Source: Pseudomonas sp. Irchel 3A7 (GTDB taxonomy: Bacteria > Pseudomonadota > Gammaproteobacteria > Pseudomonadales > Pseudomonadaceae). Taken from it: a stretch of DNA of 64,000 nt. Positions 17,016 to 25,948 of the stretch are shown one piece after another. Where the stretch lies: NCBI RefSeq assembly GCF_900187565.1, contig NZ_FYED01000004.1:248001-312000 (forward strand), read 5' to 3'. A program made the translations under genes and the position numbers. The stretch's first letter is position 1, and each line of letters begins with the position of its first letter. The notes under the pieces were generated by a model, which saw nothing but the letters and a program-made list of their open reading frames with translations, made no database searches and was not told where the DNA came from.

Positions 17016-19613
17016 ATGAACAAGGACCTGGACGACTACAACCGCATGCGCGATTTTTCGGCGACGTCAGAGCCGGCCGCCGTCAAACGCTCAGGCAGGA
17101 AAAACGCCAAGGATCATGCCTTGCAATTTTGCATCCAGAAGCACGACGCTTCGCGCCTGCATTATGACTTTCGCCTGGAACTCGATGGCGCGCTCAAGAG
17201 CTGGGCGGTGCCCAAGGGGCCGTCGCTGGACCCCAAGGTCAAGCGCCTGGCGGTGCATGTCGAAGACCATCCGATGGACTACGCCACGTTCGAAGGCAGC
17301 ATTCCCGAAGGACATTACGGCGCCGGCGACGTAATTGTCTGGGACCGTGGCGTGTGGATCCCCCAGGACGACCCGGCCAAGGCCTACGCCAAAGGCCGGC
17401 TCAAGTTCGAACTGCAAGGCGAAAAACTTGCCGGCTTGTGGAATCTGGTGCGCACGCACATGCCGGGCAAGCAGGAACAATGGTTCCTGATCAAGCATCA
17501 GGACGGCGCCGCCCGACCCGAAGAGGACTACGACGTGGTCGCCGCCGAGCCGAACAGCGTGCTCAGCGATCGTTCTATCGTGGCCAAGGCACCGAAGGCC
17601 GGCAAGTCCACCCGACCCAAGGCGGTGAAGAAGCCGGTTGCCCCGGCACGCAACGAAAAGTCTGCACCACTCACGGGTGCACACAAGGCCAGATTGCCGG
17701 TTCAGATCAAGCCGGAACTGGCGACATTGGTGGAAAAGGCCCCGGACGGCCAGTGGAGTTATGAGGTCAAGTTCGACGGCTACCGGATCATGGCGCGCAT
17801 CGACCACGACGAGGTCAGACTCTTCACCCGCAACGGCCACGACTGGACCCACAAATTGCCCGGCCAGGCCAAGGCGCTGGCAGGGCTGGGGCTGGAGTCG
17901 GGCTGGCTCGACGGCGAAATGGTGGTGGCCGACGAGCAGGGCGTGCCCGACTTCCAGGCACTGCAAAATGCCTTCGATGCCGGTCGCAGCGGCAGCATCC
18001 TCTATTACCTCTTCGACTTGCCCTACCTCAACGGCGTGGACCTGCGCGAGGTTCCGGTCGAAGAGCGCCGGGCGGCGTTGGCGACAGTGCTTAAAGCCAG
18101 TCAGGATCCGTTGCTGCGCTTCTCCGACAGCTTCGGCGAAGACCCGCAGGCCTTGCTCAACAGTGCCTGCCAGATGCGCATGGAAGGGCTGATTGGCAAG
18201 CGCCTGGGTTCGCCTTATGTGTCCCGGCGCAGCGGCGACTGGATCAAGCTCAAGTGCAAGCATCGGCAGGAATTCGTCATCGTCGGCTTCACCGATCCCA
18301 AGGGCTCGCGCAGTGCCTTCGGGGCCTTACTGCTGGGCTTGCACGACCGTGACAGCGGCGAGTTGCGTTACGCGGGCAAGGTCGGCACCGGCTTCACCGA
18401 GGCCACTCTGGGCAGCATTCATGAGCAACTCAAACCGTTGCAGACGAAGAAACCGGCGGTCGCCAATCCCCCCGACGGTGCTGAAGTCAGAGGTGTGCAT
18501 TGGCTCAAGCCCAGCCTGCTGGCGGAAGTGGCCTTTGCCGAAATGACCAAGGAGGGCTCGGTGCGTCATGCGGTGTTCCATGGCCTGCGCGAAGACAAAC
18601 CTGCCAAAGATATTACCGAGGAGCGTCCGACCGCCGTGAAAACTCCCCCTGCAAAAAAACGCGCCGCATCCACACCTGTCGCAACGCAAAAGAAAGCCGA
18701 ACCTGCACCGTCGCAACTCGGCCTGGCCGCAGGCAAGGTACGCATCACTCACCCGGACCGGGTCATCGACGCCAGCAGCGGCACCACCAAAGTGCAACTG
18801 GCGGAATATTACGCCAGCGTCGCCGAGTGGATTCTTCCGCAGCTCAAGGATCGACCGGTGGCATTGGTGCGTGCACCGGATGGCATTGCCGGCGAGCTGT
18901 TTTTCCAGAAAAACGCCGAGCGCCTGGCCATCCCCGGCATCACTACCCTGGACCAGGCGCTCACGGGCCAGCCGATGATGGTCATCAACAATGCCGAAGC
19001 CCTGGTTGGCGCGGTCCAGATGAGTACCGTGGAGTTGCACACCTGGAACGCTACTTCGGACAAGCTCGACAAACCCGACCGCTTCGTCCTTGACCTGGAC
19101 CCGGACCCGGCGCTGCCGTGGAAGCGCATGATCGAGGCCACCCAATTGACCTTGTCGGTACTCGATGAACTGGGGCTCAAGGCGTTTCTCAAGACCAGCG
19201 GCGGCAAAGGCATTCACCTGGTGGTGCCGCTGACCCGCAAACTCGGCTGGGATGAGGTCAAGGACTTCAGCCACGGGATTGTCAGCCATATGGCGAAGAT
19301 GCTGCCGGAGCGCTTTTCCGCCGTATCGGGGCCGAAGAACCGGGTCGGGCGGATCTTCATCGATTACCTGCGCAACGGGCTGGGCGCCACCACCATCTGC
19401 GCCTACGCCGTGCGCACCCGGGAGGGACTGCCGGTGTCGGTGCCGATCTTTCGTGAAGAGGTGACCGAGCTCAAGGGCGGTAACCAGTGGAACGTGCACA
19501 ACGTGCACGAACGCCTGGCGGAAGTGGGCGACGGACCTTGGGCGGACATGAAGAAAACGAGGCAGACGATCACCGCCGAGATGCGACGGCGGGTCGGGAT
19601 GAAAAAGACCTGA
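17016..19613 (+). CDS. ligD: ATP-dependent DNA ligase D
   Basis: An 865-residue three-domain repair enzyme for non-homologous end joining. The N-terminal 3'-phosphoesterase (about 35-165) keeps the metal and phosphate residues H43, H49, D51, R53 and H85. The central ligase domain (about 230-530) has the nucleotidyl lysine K252 in EVKFDGYR and the downstream motif GLIGKRL. A Lys/Pro/Ala linker leads to the C-terminal polymerase domain (about 580-865) with DLDPDP metal carboxylates and LKTSGGKGIHLVVP. The domain order matches Pseudomonas LigD. No ku gene is present in this window, so the partner must lie elsewhere. Confidence 0.96.
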   Translation: MNKDLDDYNRMRDFSATSEPAAVKRSGRKNAKDHALQFCIQKHDASRLHYDFRLELDGALKSWAVPKGPSLDPKVKRLAVHVEDHPMDYATFEGSIPEGHYGAGDVIVWDRGVWIPQDDPAKAYAKGRLKFELQGEKLAGLWNLVRTHMPGKQEQWFLIKHQDGAARPEEDYDVVAAEPNSVLSDRSIVAKAPKAGKSTRPKAVKKPVAPARNEKSAPLTGAHKARLPVQIKPELATLVEKAPDGQWSYEVKFDGYRIMARIDHDEVRLFTRNGHDWTHKLPGQAKALAGLGLESGWLDGEMVVADEQGVPDFQALQNAFDAGRSGSILYYLFDLPYLNGVDLREVPVEERRAALATVLKASQDPLLRFSDSFGEDPQALLNSACQMRMEGLIGKRLGSPYVSRRSGDWIKLKCKHRQEFVIVGFTDPKGSRSAFGALLLGLHDRDSGELRYAGKVGTGFTEATLGSIHEQLKPLQTKKPAVANPPDGAEVRGVHWLKPSLLAEVAFAEMTKEGSVRHAVFHGLREDKPAKDITEERPTAVKTPPAKKRAASTPVATQKKAEPAPSQLGLAAGKVRITHPDRVIDASSGTTKVQLAEYYASVAEWILPQLKDRPVALVRAPDGIAGELFFQKNAERLAIPGITTLDQALTGQPMMVINNAEALVGAVQMSTVELHTWNATSDKLDKPDRFVLDLDPDPALPWKRMIEATQLTLSVLDELGLKAFLKTSGGKGIHLVVPLTRKLGWDEVKDFSHGIVSHMAKMLPERFSAVSGPKNRVGRIFIDYLRNGLGATTICAYAVRTREGLPVSVPIFREEVTELKGGNQWNVHNVHERLAEVGDGPWADMKKTRQTITAEMRRRVGMKKT

Positions 19614-19628
19614 TTACACACCCCCAAC

Positions 19629-19742
19629 GTGGCGAGCGAGCTTGCTCGCGTTCGACTGCGTAGCAGTCGCCAAAACCGGTCATTGCGAACCGTTTTTTTG
19701 GGGCTGCTGCGCAGCCCAACGCGAGCAAGCTCGCTCGCCACA
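19629..19742. repeat. REPIN, class C (GTGGCGAGCGAGCTTGCTCGC)
   Basis: An inverted pair of GTGGCGAGCGAGCTTGCTCGC-like hairpins with an inner GGCTGCTGCGCAGCC hairpin lies between ligD and the DUF3313 lipoprotein gene. It differs from the GTGGGAGC class found elsewhere. Confidence 0.85.
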
Positions 19743-19759
19743 TCAATCTACGGCCAGTG

Positions 19760-20434
19760 TTAGTGGATAAACGCCTGGAAGTCAGTCCCCAGCTTGTCGA
19801 TGGCTGCCTTGAAATCCTGCGCGGTGATTTTCTGGCTTTCGTTCGAGAGCTGCTTTCCGAATACCTTGCGCACGACCTTGGCCACGGTCTGGTTGTTTTT
19901 CGTGTCGATGAACTCGGCTTCGATGAACAGCTCGGTGTCCTGGTCCCGGTGACCGGTGGCTGCTTGTGTCGCCCCGACCACGGCGGCGATGGGCACCACT
20001 TCATACCATTTCATGCCTTCGTTCGAGGCGCTGACGCCGGTGATGGCCGCGCGCATGATCAAGGTTTTCGAACCGGCCGGTGCGGCGCTTGCGCTGGTGA
20101 CCACGCGGTATTTCTGCCCCAGCGTGGCTTTGGCCTTGTTGGTCATGTAGTTCTGAATATCCGTGAGCGTCTGCCGGTTGACGCGCTCATCGGGCTTGGG
20201 CGCCGGATAGAGTTCCAGCCGGTTGAACACCACGGTGTCATAGGCATTGGGGTTCCACGACGGGCTCACCCAGCGCATCGCCGTTCCGCCGCTGGGGGTC
20301 GTGACTTCTTGCAGGTTGTTGTAGTTGGGCAGGAAGCCGGAGTACTGCTCCCGTTCGGTGACTTTCGAGGTACAACCACTGAGCAGCAGTCCGGTCAGTG
20401 CGGCGCCGACGAGCAAATTTCGGGACAGGTTCAT
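19760..20434 (-). CDS. DUF3313 lipoprotein
   Basis: A 224-residue predicted lipoprotein. The signal peptide ends in the lipobox LLLSGC with Cys21 as lipidation site. The mature part matches DUF3313: EQYSGFLPNY, MRWVSPSWNPNAYDTVVFNRLELYP and a VVGATQAATGHR stretch in the middle. The residue after the Cys is Thr, so outer-membrane sorting is expected. The function is unknown. It follows the FadL-type gene by 44 bases on the same strand and may be co-transcribed. Confidence 0.87.
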   Translation of the reverse strand: MNLSRNLLVGAALTGLLLSGCTSKVTEREQYSGFLPNYNNLQEVTTPSGGTAMRWVSPSWNPNAYDTVVFNRLELYPAPKPDERVNRQTLTDIQNYMTNKAKATLGQKYRVVTSASAAPAGSKTLIMRAAITGVSASNEGMKWYEVVPIAAVVGATQAATGHRDQDTELFIEAEFIDTKNNQTVAKVVRKVFGKQLSNESQKITAQDFKAAIDKLGTDFQAFIH

Positions 20435-20478
20435 GATGCGGTGTGCTCCTTGGATCAGTCGTTTTCGTTAGCGGGCTA

Positions 20479-21747
20479 TCAGAAACGCCAGGTCATGTTC
20501 CCGGTCACGGCTTGAATCCAGGCATTGTCGAACTGACCGGAAGTTCGATTGCCCGATGCAGACTTGGTCTGGTCCACCGGCATGTCGCCGAGCCAGACCA
20601 TGGCCCAACTGACGTTGACGTCAGTGTCCTTGTTCAGTGCATAGGTGGCGCCTGTCGCCAGCCGCCAGGATTCGGCCATGGGCACGGTGAAGGTGCGGTC
20701 GCCGTCCGACACGGCACTGCTGTCGTAAGCCACGCCGAAGTTCCACAACAATTGCGGGGTGGCCTGCAATTGCGCACCGAGCGACAGGTGCCAGGTGTCT
20801 TTGTAGTTGGCGTCGACGGTGGTCGAGCGGGCATCGTTGGCCGACGTGTCGACCTGGACGGCGATCTCGCCGAATTCTGACCAGTCCTGCCAGTTGACCG
20901 AGGCGAGCAAGGCCCATTGCTGGTCCAGTTGCTGGAACAGGCTCAAGGTGAGGGTCTGCGGGACTGTCATGTCGAGTTGGGTCTGGGTGCCGTCCAGGCG
21001 TCGTAACAACGGGCCGTCGCCCTTGACGTCGAGACCGTCCTCGAACTCCAGATCGAGCTTGCTGGTGTAGGCCAGGCCAATGCGGGTGCCAGGCTGCGGG
21101 GCATAAATCACCCCCACGTTCGCGCCGAAGCCCCAATCCTTGTCCTTGTATTTGAACTGGCCGTCGCTGCGGTCGGTGAAGCCGAACGGTGAGCGGTCAA
21201 TGGCGGTCTGGGCTTGCAGCATGCCGTACATGGCCTTGACGCCGACGCCTACCGACCATTGCTCGTTGAAGCGGTAAGCCACGCTCGGCACCAACGACAG
21301 TCCGAGCAGGCTGGAATTCTGCGCGAAGTAACGCCCGGACCATTCGTTGTCGTAATTGACCGCCAGGCCGAAATCGCCGTATTGGCCGAAGCCCACGCTC
21401 CAGTGATCATCCAGTTCATGGCTGATGAAAAAACTGCCGCCAGGCATCGGGTCGAGGGCATTGCCACTGCCGCTGCCCGCGACGTTGGTGTCATCGTCGC
21501 GATCGAATTTGAGGTTGCCGTAGAGCACCTGCAAGCCACCAGTGATCTGCGTACCCGCCAGGTAACTCATACCGGCCGGATTGCTGGCAATGGTGGATGG
21601 ACCCTGGGCGCGTGCTGCGGCACCGGCGTTCGCCAGGCCGGCGTTATCGGTGCCGATTTCGTAGAGCATGATGCCGCCAGCCCAGGCGTGCTGACAGCAC
21701 AAGGCGAGAAGGGCTACGACGGGCAGAGCAGATACTTTTTTCTGCAT
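20479..21747 (-). CDS. FadL/OmpP1-type outer membrane transport protein
   Basis: A protein of about 422 residues with a signal peptide (about 1-22, cleavage after AWA). The mature N-terminus GGIMLYEIGTDNAGLANAGAAARA followed by STIASNPAGM is the FadL hatch region, which binds hydrophobic substrates. The remainder alternates beta strands and ends in Phe (MTWRF), typical of outer-membrane barrels. It should import long-chain fatty acids or another hydrophobic compound. The start at 21747 is chosen because residues upstream are encoded by a REP repeat. It is followed by the DUF3313 lipoprotein gene. Confidence 0.9.
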   Translation of the reverse strand: MQKKVSALPVVALLALCCQHAWAGGIMLYEIGTDNAGLANAGAAARAQGPSTIASNPAGMSYLAGTQITGGLQVLYGNLKFDRDDDTNVAGSGSGNALDPMPGGSFFISHELDDHWSVGFGQYGDFGLAVNYDNEWSGRYFAQNSSLLGLSLVPSVAYRFNEQWSVGVGVKAMYGMLQAQTAIDRSPFGFTDRSDGQFKYKDKDWGFGANVGVIYAPQPGTRIGLAYTSKLDLEFEDGLDVKGDGPLLRRLDGTQTQLDMTVPQTLTLSLFQQLDQQWALLASVNWQDWSEFGEIAVQVDTSANDARSTTVDANYKDTWHLSLGAQLQATPQLLWNFGVAYDSSAVSDGDRTFTVPMAESWRLATGATYALNKDTDVNVSWAMVWLGDMPVDQTKSASGNRTSGQFDNAWIQAVTGNMTWRF

Positions 21748-21853
21748 GGTGTCGGTACCCGGAAACCGTCCCCCGACGGCTCCGCAAAAGTGGTGTCCCC
21801 GCGAAAAGAGCGTAGGTTCAAATCGATAAAAAGCCAGTAAGCACCGTGCATCC

Positions 21854-21958
21854 TGTGGGAGCGAGCCTGCTCGCGAAGAGGTCATCCCATCCAGCATTCA
21901 TGTTGACTGACCCACCGCTTTCGTCGGAACGCCGCCCGGAGCCGGCTCGCTCCCACAG
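21854..21958. repeat. Chimeric REPIN
   Basis: The left arm is a standard class A REP. The right arm has its CGCGAGCA half replaced by the 20-base motif CGTCGGAACGCCGCCCGGAG (21922-21941), then GCTCGCTCCCACAG. It lies between the FadL-type and FecA-type genes. Confidence 0.8.
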
Positions 21959-21980
21959 TTGGATGTTGTCAGTCGAGTGA

Positions 21981-24320
21981 TTAAAACCGATAGTTCAGGC
22001 CCAGGGTCAACGAGCGTTCCGGCGCCGGTTGGCGACCCCATGGGCTGGTGTCGATGCCACGGAAGTAATACTCGCGGTTGAACAGGTTGCTGACCCCGGC
22101 CGAGGCGGTCAGGGTGCTGTGGTCCTGCAGCTTGAATTCCCGTTCTATCGCGGTATTCCACACCCAATAGGCCGGGAGCTTGCCCACGGATGCGGTCGCG
22201 TCTTCGTCACCGGAATTGGCGGCATCGGTGTAGGCGCTGCTGACGAACAGGCCGTCGAGGCTGTAGGTCCAGTGTTCGGCGAAGCGGTAACGGCCATCGA
22301 TATTGAATTGATTACGCGAGGCGTACGGTACTTCGTTGTCCTTGAAATCGCCGTTGCGCTGCCTGGCATCGAGGTAGGCGTAGCTGGCGTGCAGGTCCAG
22401 ATCGGGCAGCGCCGACGGGGTCCAGAACACTTCGGTTTCGATGCCCTGGTGACGGGTGCTGCCGAGGTTGACGAAGCGGTCGGTGGTGGCGTTGTAAACG
22501 ATCTGGTCGCTGAAATCGATGCGGTACACACCGAAGTCCACGCGCAAACCTTGCCACGGCGTGTAACGCACGCCCGTTTCATAGTTCCAGGCCAGTTCGG
22601 CGCCGACGTCGCCTTCCTTGACGATCTGCGTGACCTGCGGCGGGCGCAGGGATTTTTGCGCGTTGGCATAGACGAACCAGTCATCGCTGGCCTGGAAGCC
22701 AACGGTCAGGCCCGGCAGCCATTCCTCGGACTTGTTCTCGTGTTGGAAACCGGTGATGCCGTCGTCGTAGTTCATGGTCGCGTTTTCATAACGCACGCCC
22801 GGGGTGATGGTCAGGCGGTTGTCGAACAGGCCGATGGCGTTGCTGAGGTAAAACGCCTTGGCCTCGTCGTCGAAGGTCCAGTCGCGGAACGGCGTGGTCT
22901 TGCCCGTGGCCAGGCTTTGCCGGTTGACCTTGTAGTCGATGTCTTCACGCACGTAACGCGCCCCCAGCAACCAGGTCTGGCTGAGTCGGTCGCCGTCGAT
23001 GCTCATGCTCAGGCGCGGTTCGCTGCCCCAGACCTTGAAGTCCCGCGGGCCGTCCTGCCTGGTCACTGCCGCGCCGTCCGGGGTGAAGGGCAGGCCGACC
23101 ACGAAATTGCGGTAGCTGTTGTGGGCGAAATTCGTCCAGCTGAACTCCACCGAGTCGAACGGGCCGATGGCGCCGAGCTGTTGCGTGTACGTGCCCCAGA
23201 CCCGGTCGGTGTCGCCTTCGAAACGGTCCAGCGGCCGGGTCGACTGGCGCGGATCGTCCTTGTAGTCCTTGACGCTCAGCGCACCGGCCAGGTCCATGTC
23301 GGCCTGGTAGCGCTGCACGCCGAAGCTCAGGTCGCGGTCATCGTCGATGTTCCATTGGCCGCGCAGGCGATAGTTCTGGATATCGCTGTCGGAATGTTCG
23401 CGGGCGGTGTCGCCGTTGAGGGTGTTGAGGTCCAGTTGCAGGCCGAAATTGTCGGTCAGATAGCCGCCGGTGCCGAGGTAGGTGTCCCACAGCTGGTGGC
23501 CGCCGGCGTTGAAGGTGGTGCGCTCCTGCAGGGTGGTTTCCCACTCCTTGGGGATCGGCTTGCTGATGAAGTTGATCACCCCGCCGACGTTGTTCGGGCC
23601 GTATTGCACGGCAGCACCACCGCGCACGACATCGATGCGGTCGACCGTGGCCAGGGTCACCGGGAACAGCGACAAACCGGTCTGGCCATAAGGCGCCAGG
23701 GCCAGGGGAATGCCATCGGACAAGGCCTGCACCCGGCCGCTGCGGCTTTCATACAGGCCGCGCACGGAAATCTGCGGCAGGGCGCCGGTGCCTGTTTCAT
23801 CGAAGATCTTTACGCTCGGTACCCGTTGCAGCGCATCGTCCACGCCACGCACGCTGGCTTTATGCAGGTCGGCTTCCTTGACCATCGAACGGCTGCCGGC
23901 GTAGGAGAGGACTTCCGGGTCGGTCGCGCCGCCGAGCACATCGCCACGGATCACCATGGGGGCGATGTACTCGACTTCGGCGGGCTTGATGGCGACGGGC
24001 TCCGGTGTTTGAGCCGGGACGATGACGAAGGTGTGCTCGTCGCGCACCTGGGTTTTCAGGCCGCTGTGGTCGAGCAATCGCGCCAAGGCCTGCTGTGGCG
24101 TGTAGCTGCCCTTGAGCGCCTTGGTGGTTTTGCCAAGCGTGATGTCGCTGGCAAAGATAATCTGCACCGACAATTGCCGTGCCAGCGCATTGAGCGCCTT
24201 GTCCAGGCGGGTGCCCGGCAGGTCAAGTTCAACCTTTTCCTGCGCGTGAGCCGTTGCCCCGAGGGCGAGCAACAGGCTGGCGGCGAGGGCGGACAGTGGC
24301 AAAGGCCGGCGGTGCTTCAT
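21981..24320 (-). CDS. TonB-dependent transducer receptor, FecA-like
   Basis: A 779-residue outer-membrane receptor for ferric chelates. After a signal peptide (about 1-26) comes an STN signalling domain (LPGTRLDKALNALARQLSVQ onward, to about 100), then the plug with IDVVRGGAAVQYGPNNVGGVINF, then a 22-strand barrel ending in Phe (LTLGLNYRF). The plug is close to E. coli FecA (LAPYGQTGLSLFPVTL), which fits ferric citrate or a related chelate, but the ligand is not proven. The start at 24320 has GGAA upstream; the open frame continues into a repeat island. With the FecR and ECF sigma genes upstream it forms a cell-surface signalling set. Confidence 0.93.
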   Translation of the reverse strand: MKHRRPLPLSALAASLLLALGATAHAQEKVELDLPGTRLDKALNALARQLSVQIIFASDITLGKTTKALKGSYTPQQALARLLDHSGLKTQVRDEHTFVIVPAQTPEPVAIKPAEVEYIAPMVIRGDVLGGATDPEVLSYAGSRSMVKEADLHKASVRGVDDALQRVPSVKIFDETGTGALPQISVRGLYESRSGRVQALSDGIPLALAPYGQTGLSLFPVTLATVDRIDVVRGGAAVQYGPNNVGGVINFISKPIPKEWETTLQERTTFNAGGHQLWDTYLGTGGYLTDNFGLQLDLNTLNGDTAREHSDSDIQNYRLRGQWNIDDDRDLSFGVQRYQADMDLAGALSVKDYKDDPRQSTRPLDRFEGDTDRVWGTYTQQLGAIGPFDSVEFSWTNFAHNSYRNFVVGLPFTPDGAAVTRQDGPRDFKVWGSEPRLSMSIDGDRLSQTWLLGARYVREDIDYKVNRQSLATGKTTPFRDWTFDDEAKAFYLSNAIGLFDNRLTITPGVRYENATMNYDDGITGFQHENKSEEWLPGLTVGFQASDDWFVYANAQKSLRPPQVTQIVKEGDVGAELAWNYETGVRYTPWQGLRVDFGVYRIDFSDQIVYNATTDRFVNLGSTRHQGIETEVFWTPSALPDLDLHASYAYLDARQRNGDFKDNEVPYASRNQFNIDGRYRFAEHWTYSLDGLFVSSAYTDAANSGDEDATASVGKLPAYWVWNTAIEREFKLQDHSTLTASAGVSNLFNREYYFRGIDTSPWGRQPAPERSLTLGLNYRF

Positions 24321-24344
24321 GGACGGTGTTCCTTGGAAAGTGAG

Positions 24345-24386
24345 GGCTGTACTGACTAGCCGCCACGAGCGCGGGAAAACCCTACC
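24345..24386 (-). promoter_or_regulatory. Candidate ECF-sigma promoter of the FecA-like gene
   Basis: On the minus strand a GGTAGGGTTTTCCCGCG block lies about 50-66 bases upstream of the start, followed by GGCTAGTC. It resembles promoters of receptor genes read by iron-starvation ECF sigma factors. It is on the receptor side of the repeat island, so the receptor need not depend on the sigma-fecR transcript. Confidence 0.3.
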
Positions 24387-24437
24387 TGTGTCTTTGAAGT
24401 TTTTTTGCTTGTGGTGGGTGCTTTGGGTGTGCAGATG

Positions 24438-25076
24438 GATTGGATCGGGTGTATATCCAATGCTTCGGTAACGGCCGCTTAGGGTTTCGCCCTTACGGCG
24501 AGTCACTTGGAGAAGCGCCGATGGAGGTCGTCACAGGTTGACGGACAGGCTCAGGGCTTGGGGTGGCGTCCACCGCAAAAGCAAAAAGCGAGGCGGCCTA
24601 GTAGCCGACCTGATTGCATGCTTGTCCGCGATCCTCTTGTGGGAGCGAGCCTGCTCGCGAAGACGGTCCGGCAGCCAACCTGATTTTAGCGGGTGTGGAG
24701 CAATGCTTGCTCGCGATGAACGCCCAGACAGCGCGATCCTCCAGACAGGGCGCGTTATCGTTGACGTCCTTCGCGAGCAGGCTCGCTCCCACAGTGGAAT
24801 GAGCACATCTGCCGAAGCCAGGTCGGCTGTCAGGCCGCCTCGCTTTGCTTTTGATCCAGGCGCCCCGTTAAACCACGATGGCCCATCGCGGCGGCCCACG
24901 GAGCAATGCTGGAGTGAGGGCATGCCGAGCCTGGGCGAGGCACCGAGTGGTGGGGCAAGAGCGCTTTGGTTACTTTCGTCTGGGCCGGCATTCCGGATTT
25001 TCGAAAGTGACTCGCCGTAAGGGCGAAACCGCCAGCAGCCGTTACCGCAGCAACGGATATGCCCCCAATCCCATTT
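24438..25076. repeat. Nested palindromic repeat island I
   Basis: Outer inverted arms lie at 24438-24508 and 25005-25076, sharing TTTCGCCCTTACGGCGAGTC and CGGTAACGGC. Inner inverted arms lie at 24578-24612 and 24819-24852, sharing GCGAGGCGGCCT and GCCGACCTG. Class A REP arms occupy the centre (24638-24793). A stretch with CCACGATGGCCCATCGCGG at about 24870 also recurs in island III. No credible gene is inside. It separates fecR from the FecA-like receptor gene. Confidence 0.8.
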
Positions 25077-25111
25077 CTTGCGAGCGAACAGCCTCACATC
25101 TCTATCGGCGT

Positions 25112-25948
25112 TTATTTCTTCGTTGCCTTGCGCCGCACATGCAGGGTGCCATCGAACTCGGTGCTGAGGCTCAGCGGCAATATGCTCGGCAACAGGTTCA
25201 GCAGGTCCTCGACGTTGCGGTTATCGAATACGCCGCTGATCGGCAGGCTGGCCAGGCTCGGGTCATCAAGGACAATCGCCGGCTTGCGGTAACGCTGGAT
25301 CTGCGCAAGGGCTTCGGCCAGCGGTGTGCGCTCGAAGATCAGCCGGCTGTCCTTCCAGGCAATGGCCGCGTCGGTGTCGACGGTGACCGGTGACTGCAGA
25401 AGCTTTTGGCGCACGTCGACCTGCTGACCTGGCACTAGCTGCACGCTGTGCCCGGCTTCGGTGGTGTCATTGACGCTGACGGCACCGCGCACCAGAGTCA
25501 CCCGCACCGCGTCATCGAAATGGCTGACGCTGAACAGCGTGCCCAACACATTGACCTGTGCGACACCGGCATCGACCTGGAAGGGGCGGACAAGCGTTTT
25601 GGACACCTCGAACAGCGCCTGTCCGGTTTGCAGTTGCACCCGCCGTGAGCGCAGGTGCCAGGCGACCGTGACCCGGCTGTCGCTGTCGAGGGTCATGCGG
25701 CTGCCGTCGACCAGTTTCACCACCCGGCGCTCGCCGATCACGGTGTGGTACTGCTCACGCTGATACGCCGGATCGAACCACGCCAACCCCGCGCCCAGCA
25801 GCACCAGCAACACCGTTGCGCCGAGTGCCTTGCGTGGCTTGCGCGGGGTAGGCGTTGGCATCGGAAAGCGGTTGCGCAACTCTTCTCGGTGGCGGGCCAG
25901 GGCTTCTTCTTCGCGGGACAATGGCGTTGGGGCTGGCGATTGGCTCAC
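25112..25948 (-). CDS. FecR-family anti-sigma / signal transducer
   Basis: A 278-residue inner-membrane protein. The cytoplasmic N-terminus (about 1-40) carries basic residues and would hold the sigma factor. One helix (KALGATVLLVLLGAGLAWF, about 40-58) crosses the membrane. The periplasmic FecR domain has VVKLVDGSRMTLDSDSRVTV and FEVSKTLVRPFQVDAG, and the C-terminal part (secretin/STN-like, PLAEALAQIQRYRK) contacts the receptor signalling domain. Its start overlaps the sigma gene stop by 4 bases. Repeat island I begins 35 bases after its stop, before the receptor gene. Confidence 0.92.
   Translation of the reverse strand: MSQSPAPTPLSREEEALARHREELRNRFPMPTPTPRKPRKALGATVLLVLLGAGLAWFDPAYQREQYHTVIGERRVVKLVDGSRMTLDSDSRVTVAWHLRSRRVQLQTGQALFEVSKTLVRPFQVDAGVAQVNVLGTLFSVSHFDDAVRVTLVRGAVSVNDTTEAGHSVQLVPGQQVDVRQKLLQSPVTVDTDAAIAWKDSRLIFERTPLAEALAQIQRYRKPAIVLDDPSLASLPISGVFDNRNVEDLLNLLPSILPLSLSTEFDGTLHVRRKATKK

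Noticed and set aside
22029-24359. A 776-codon open frame on the plus strand opposite the FecA-like receptor gene
   Set aside because: It is the antisense shadow of a well-supported TonB receptor in GC-rich DNA and has no recognisable domain; similar antisense frames lie opposite the lyase, ligD and the efflux genes.
24346-24506. N-terminal extension of the FecA-like gene into repeat DNA (start at 24506)
   Set aside because: The extension is encoded by the outer arm of repeat island I and lacks a signal peptide, whereas the start at 24320 gives a proper one.
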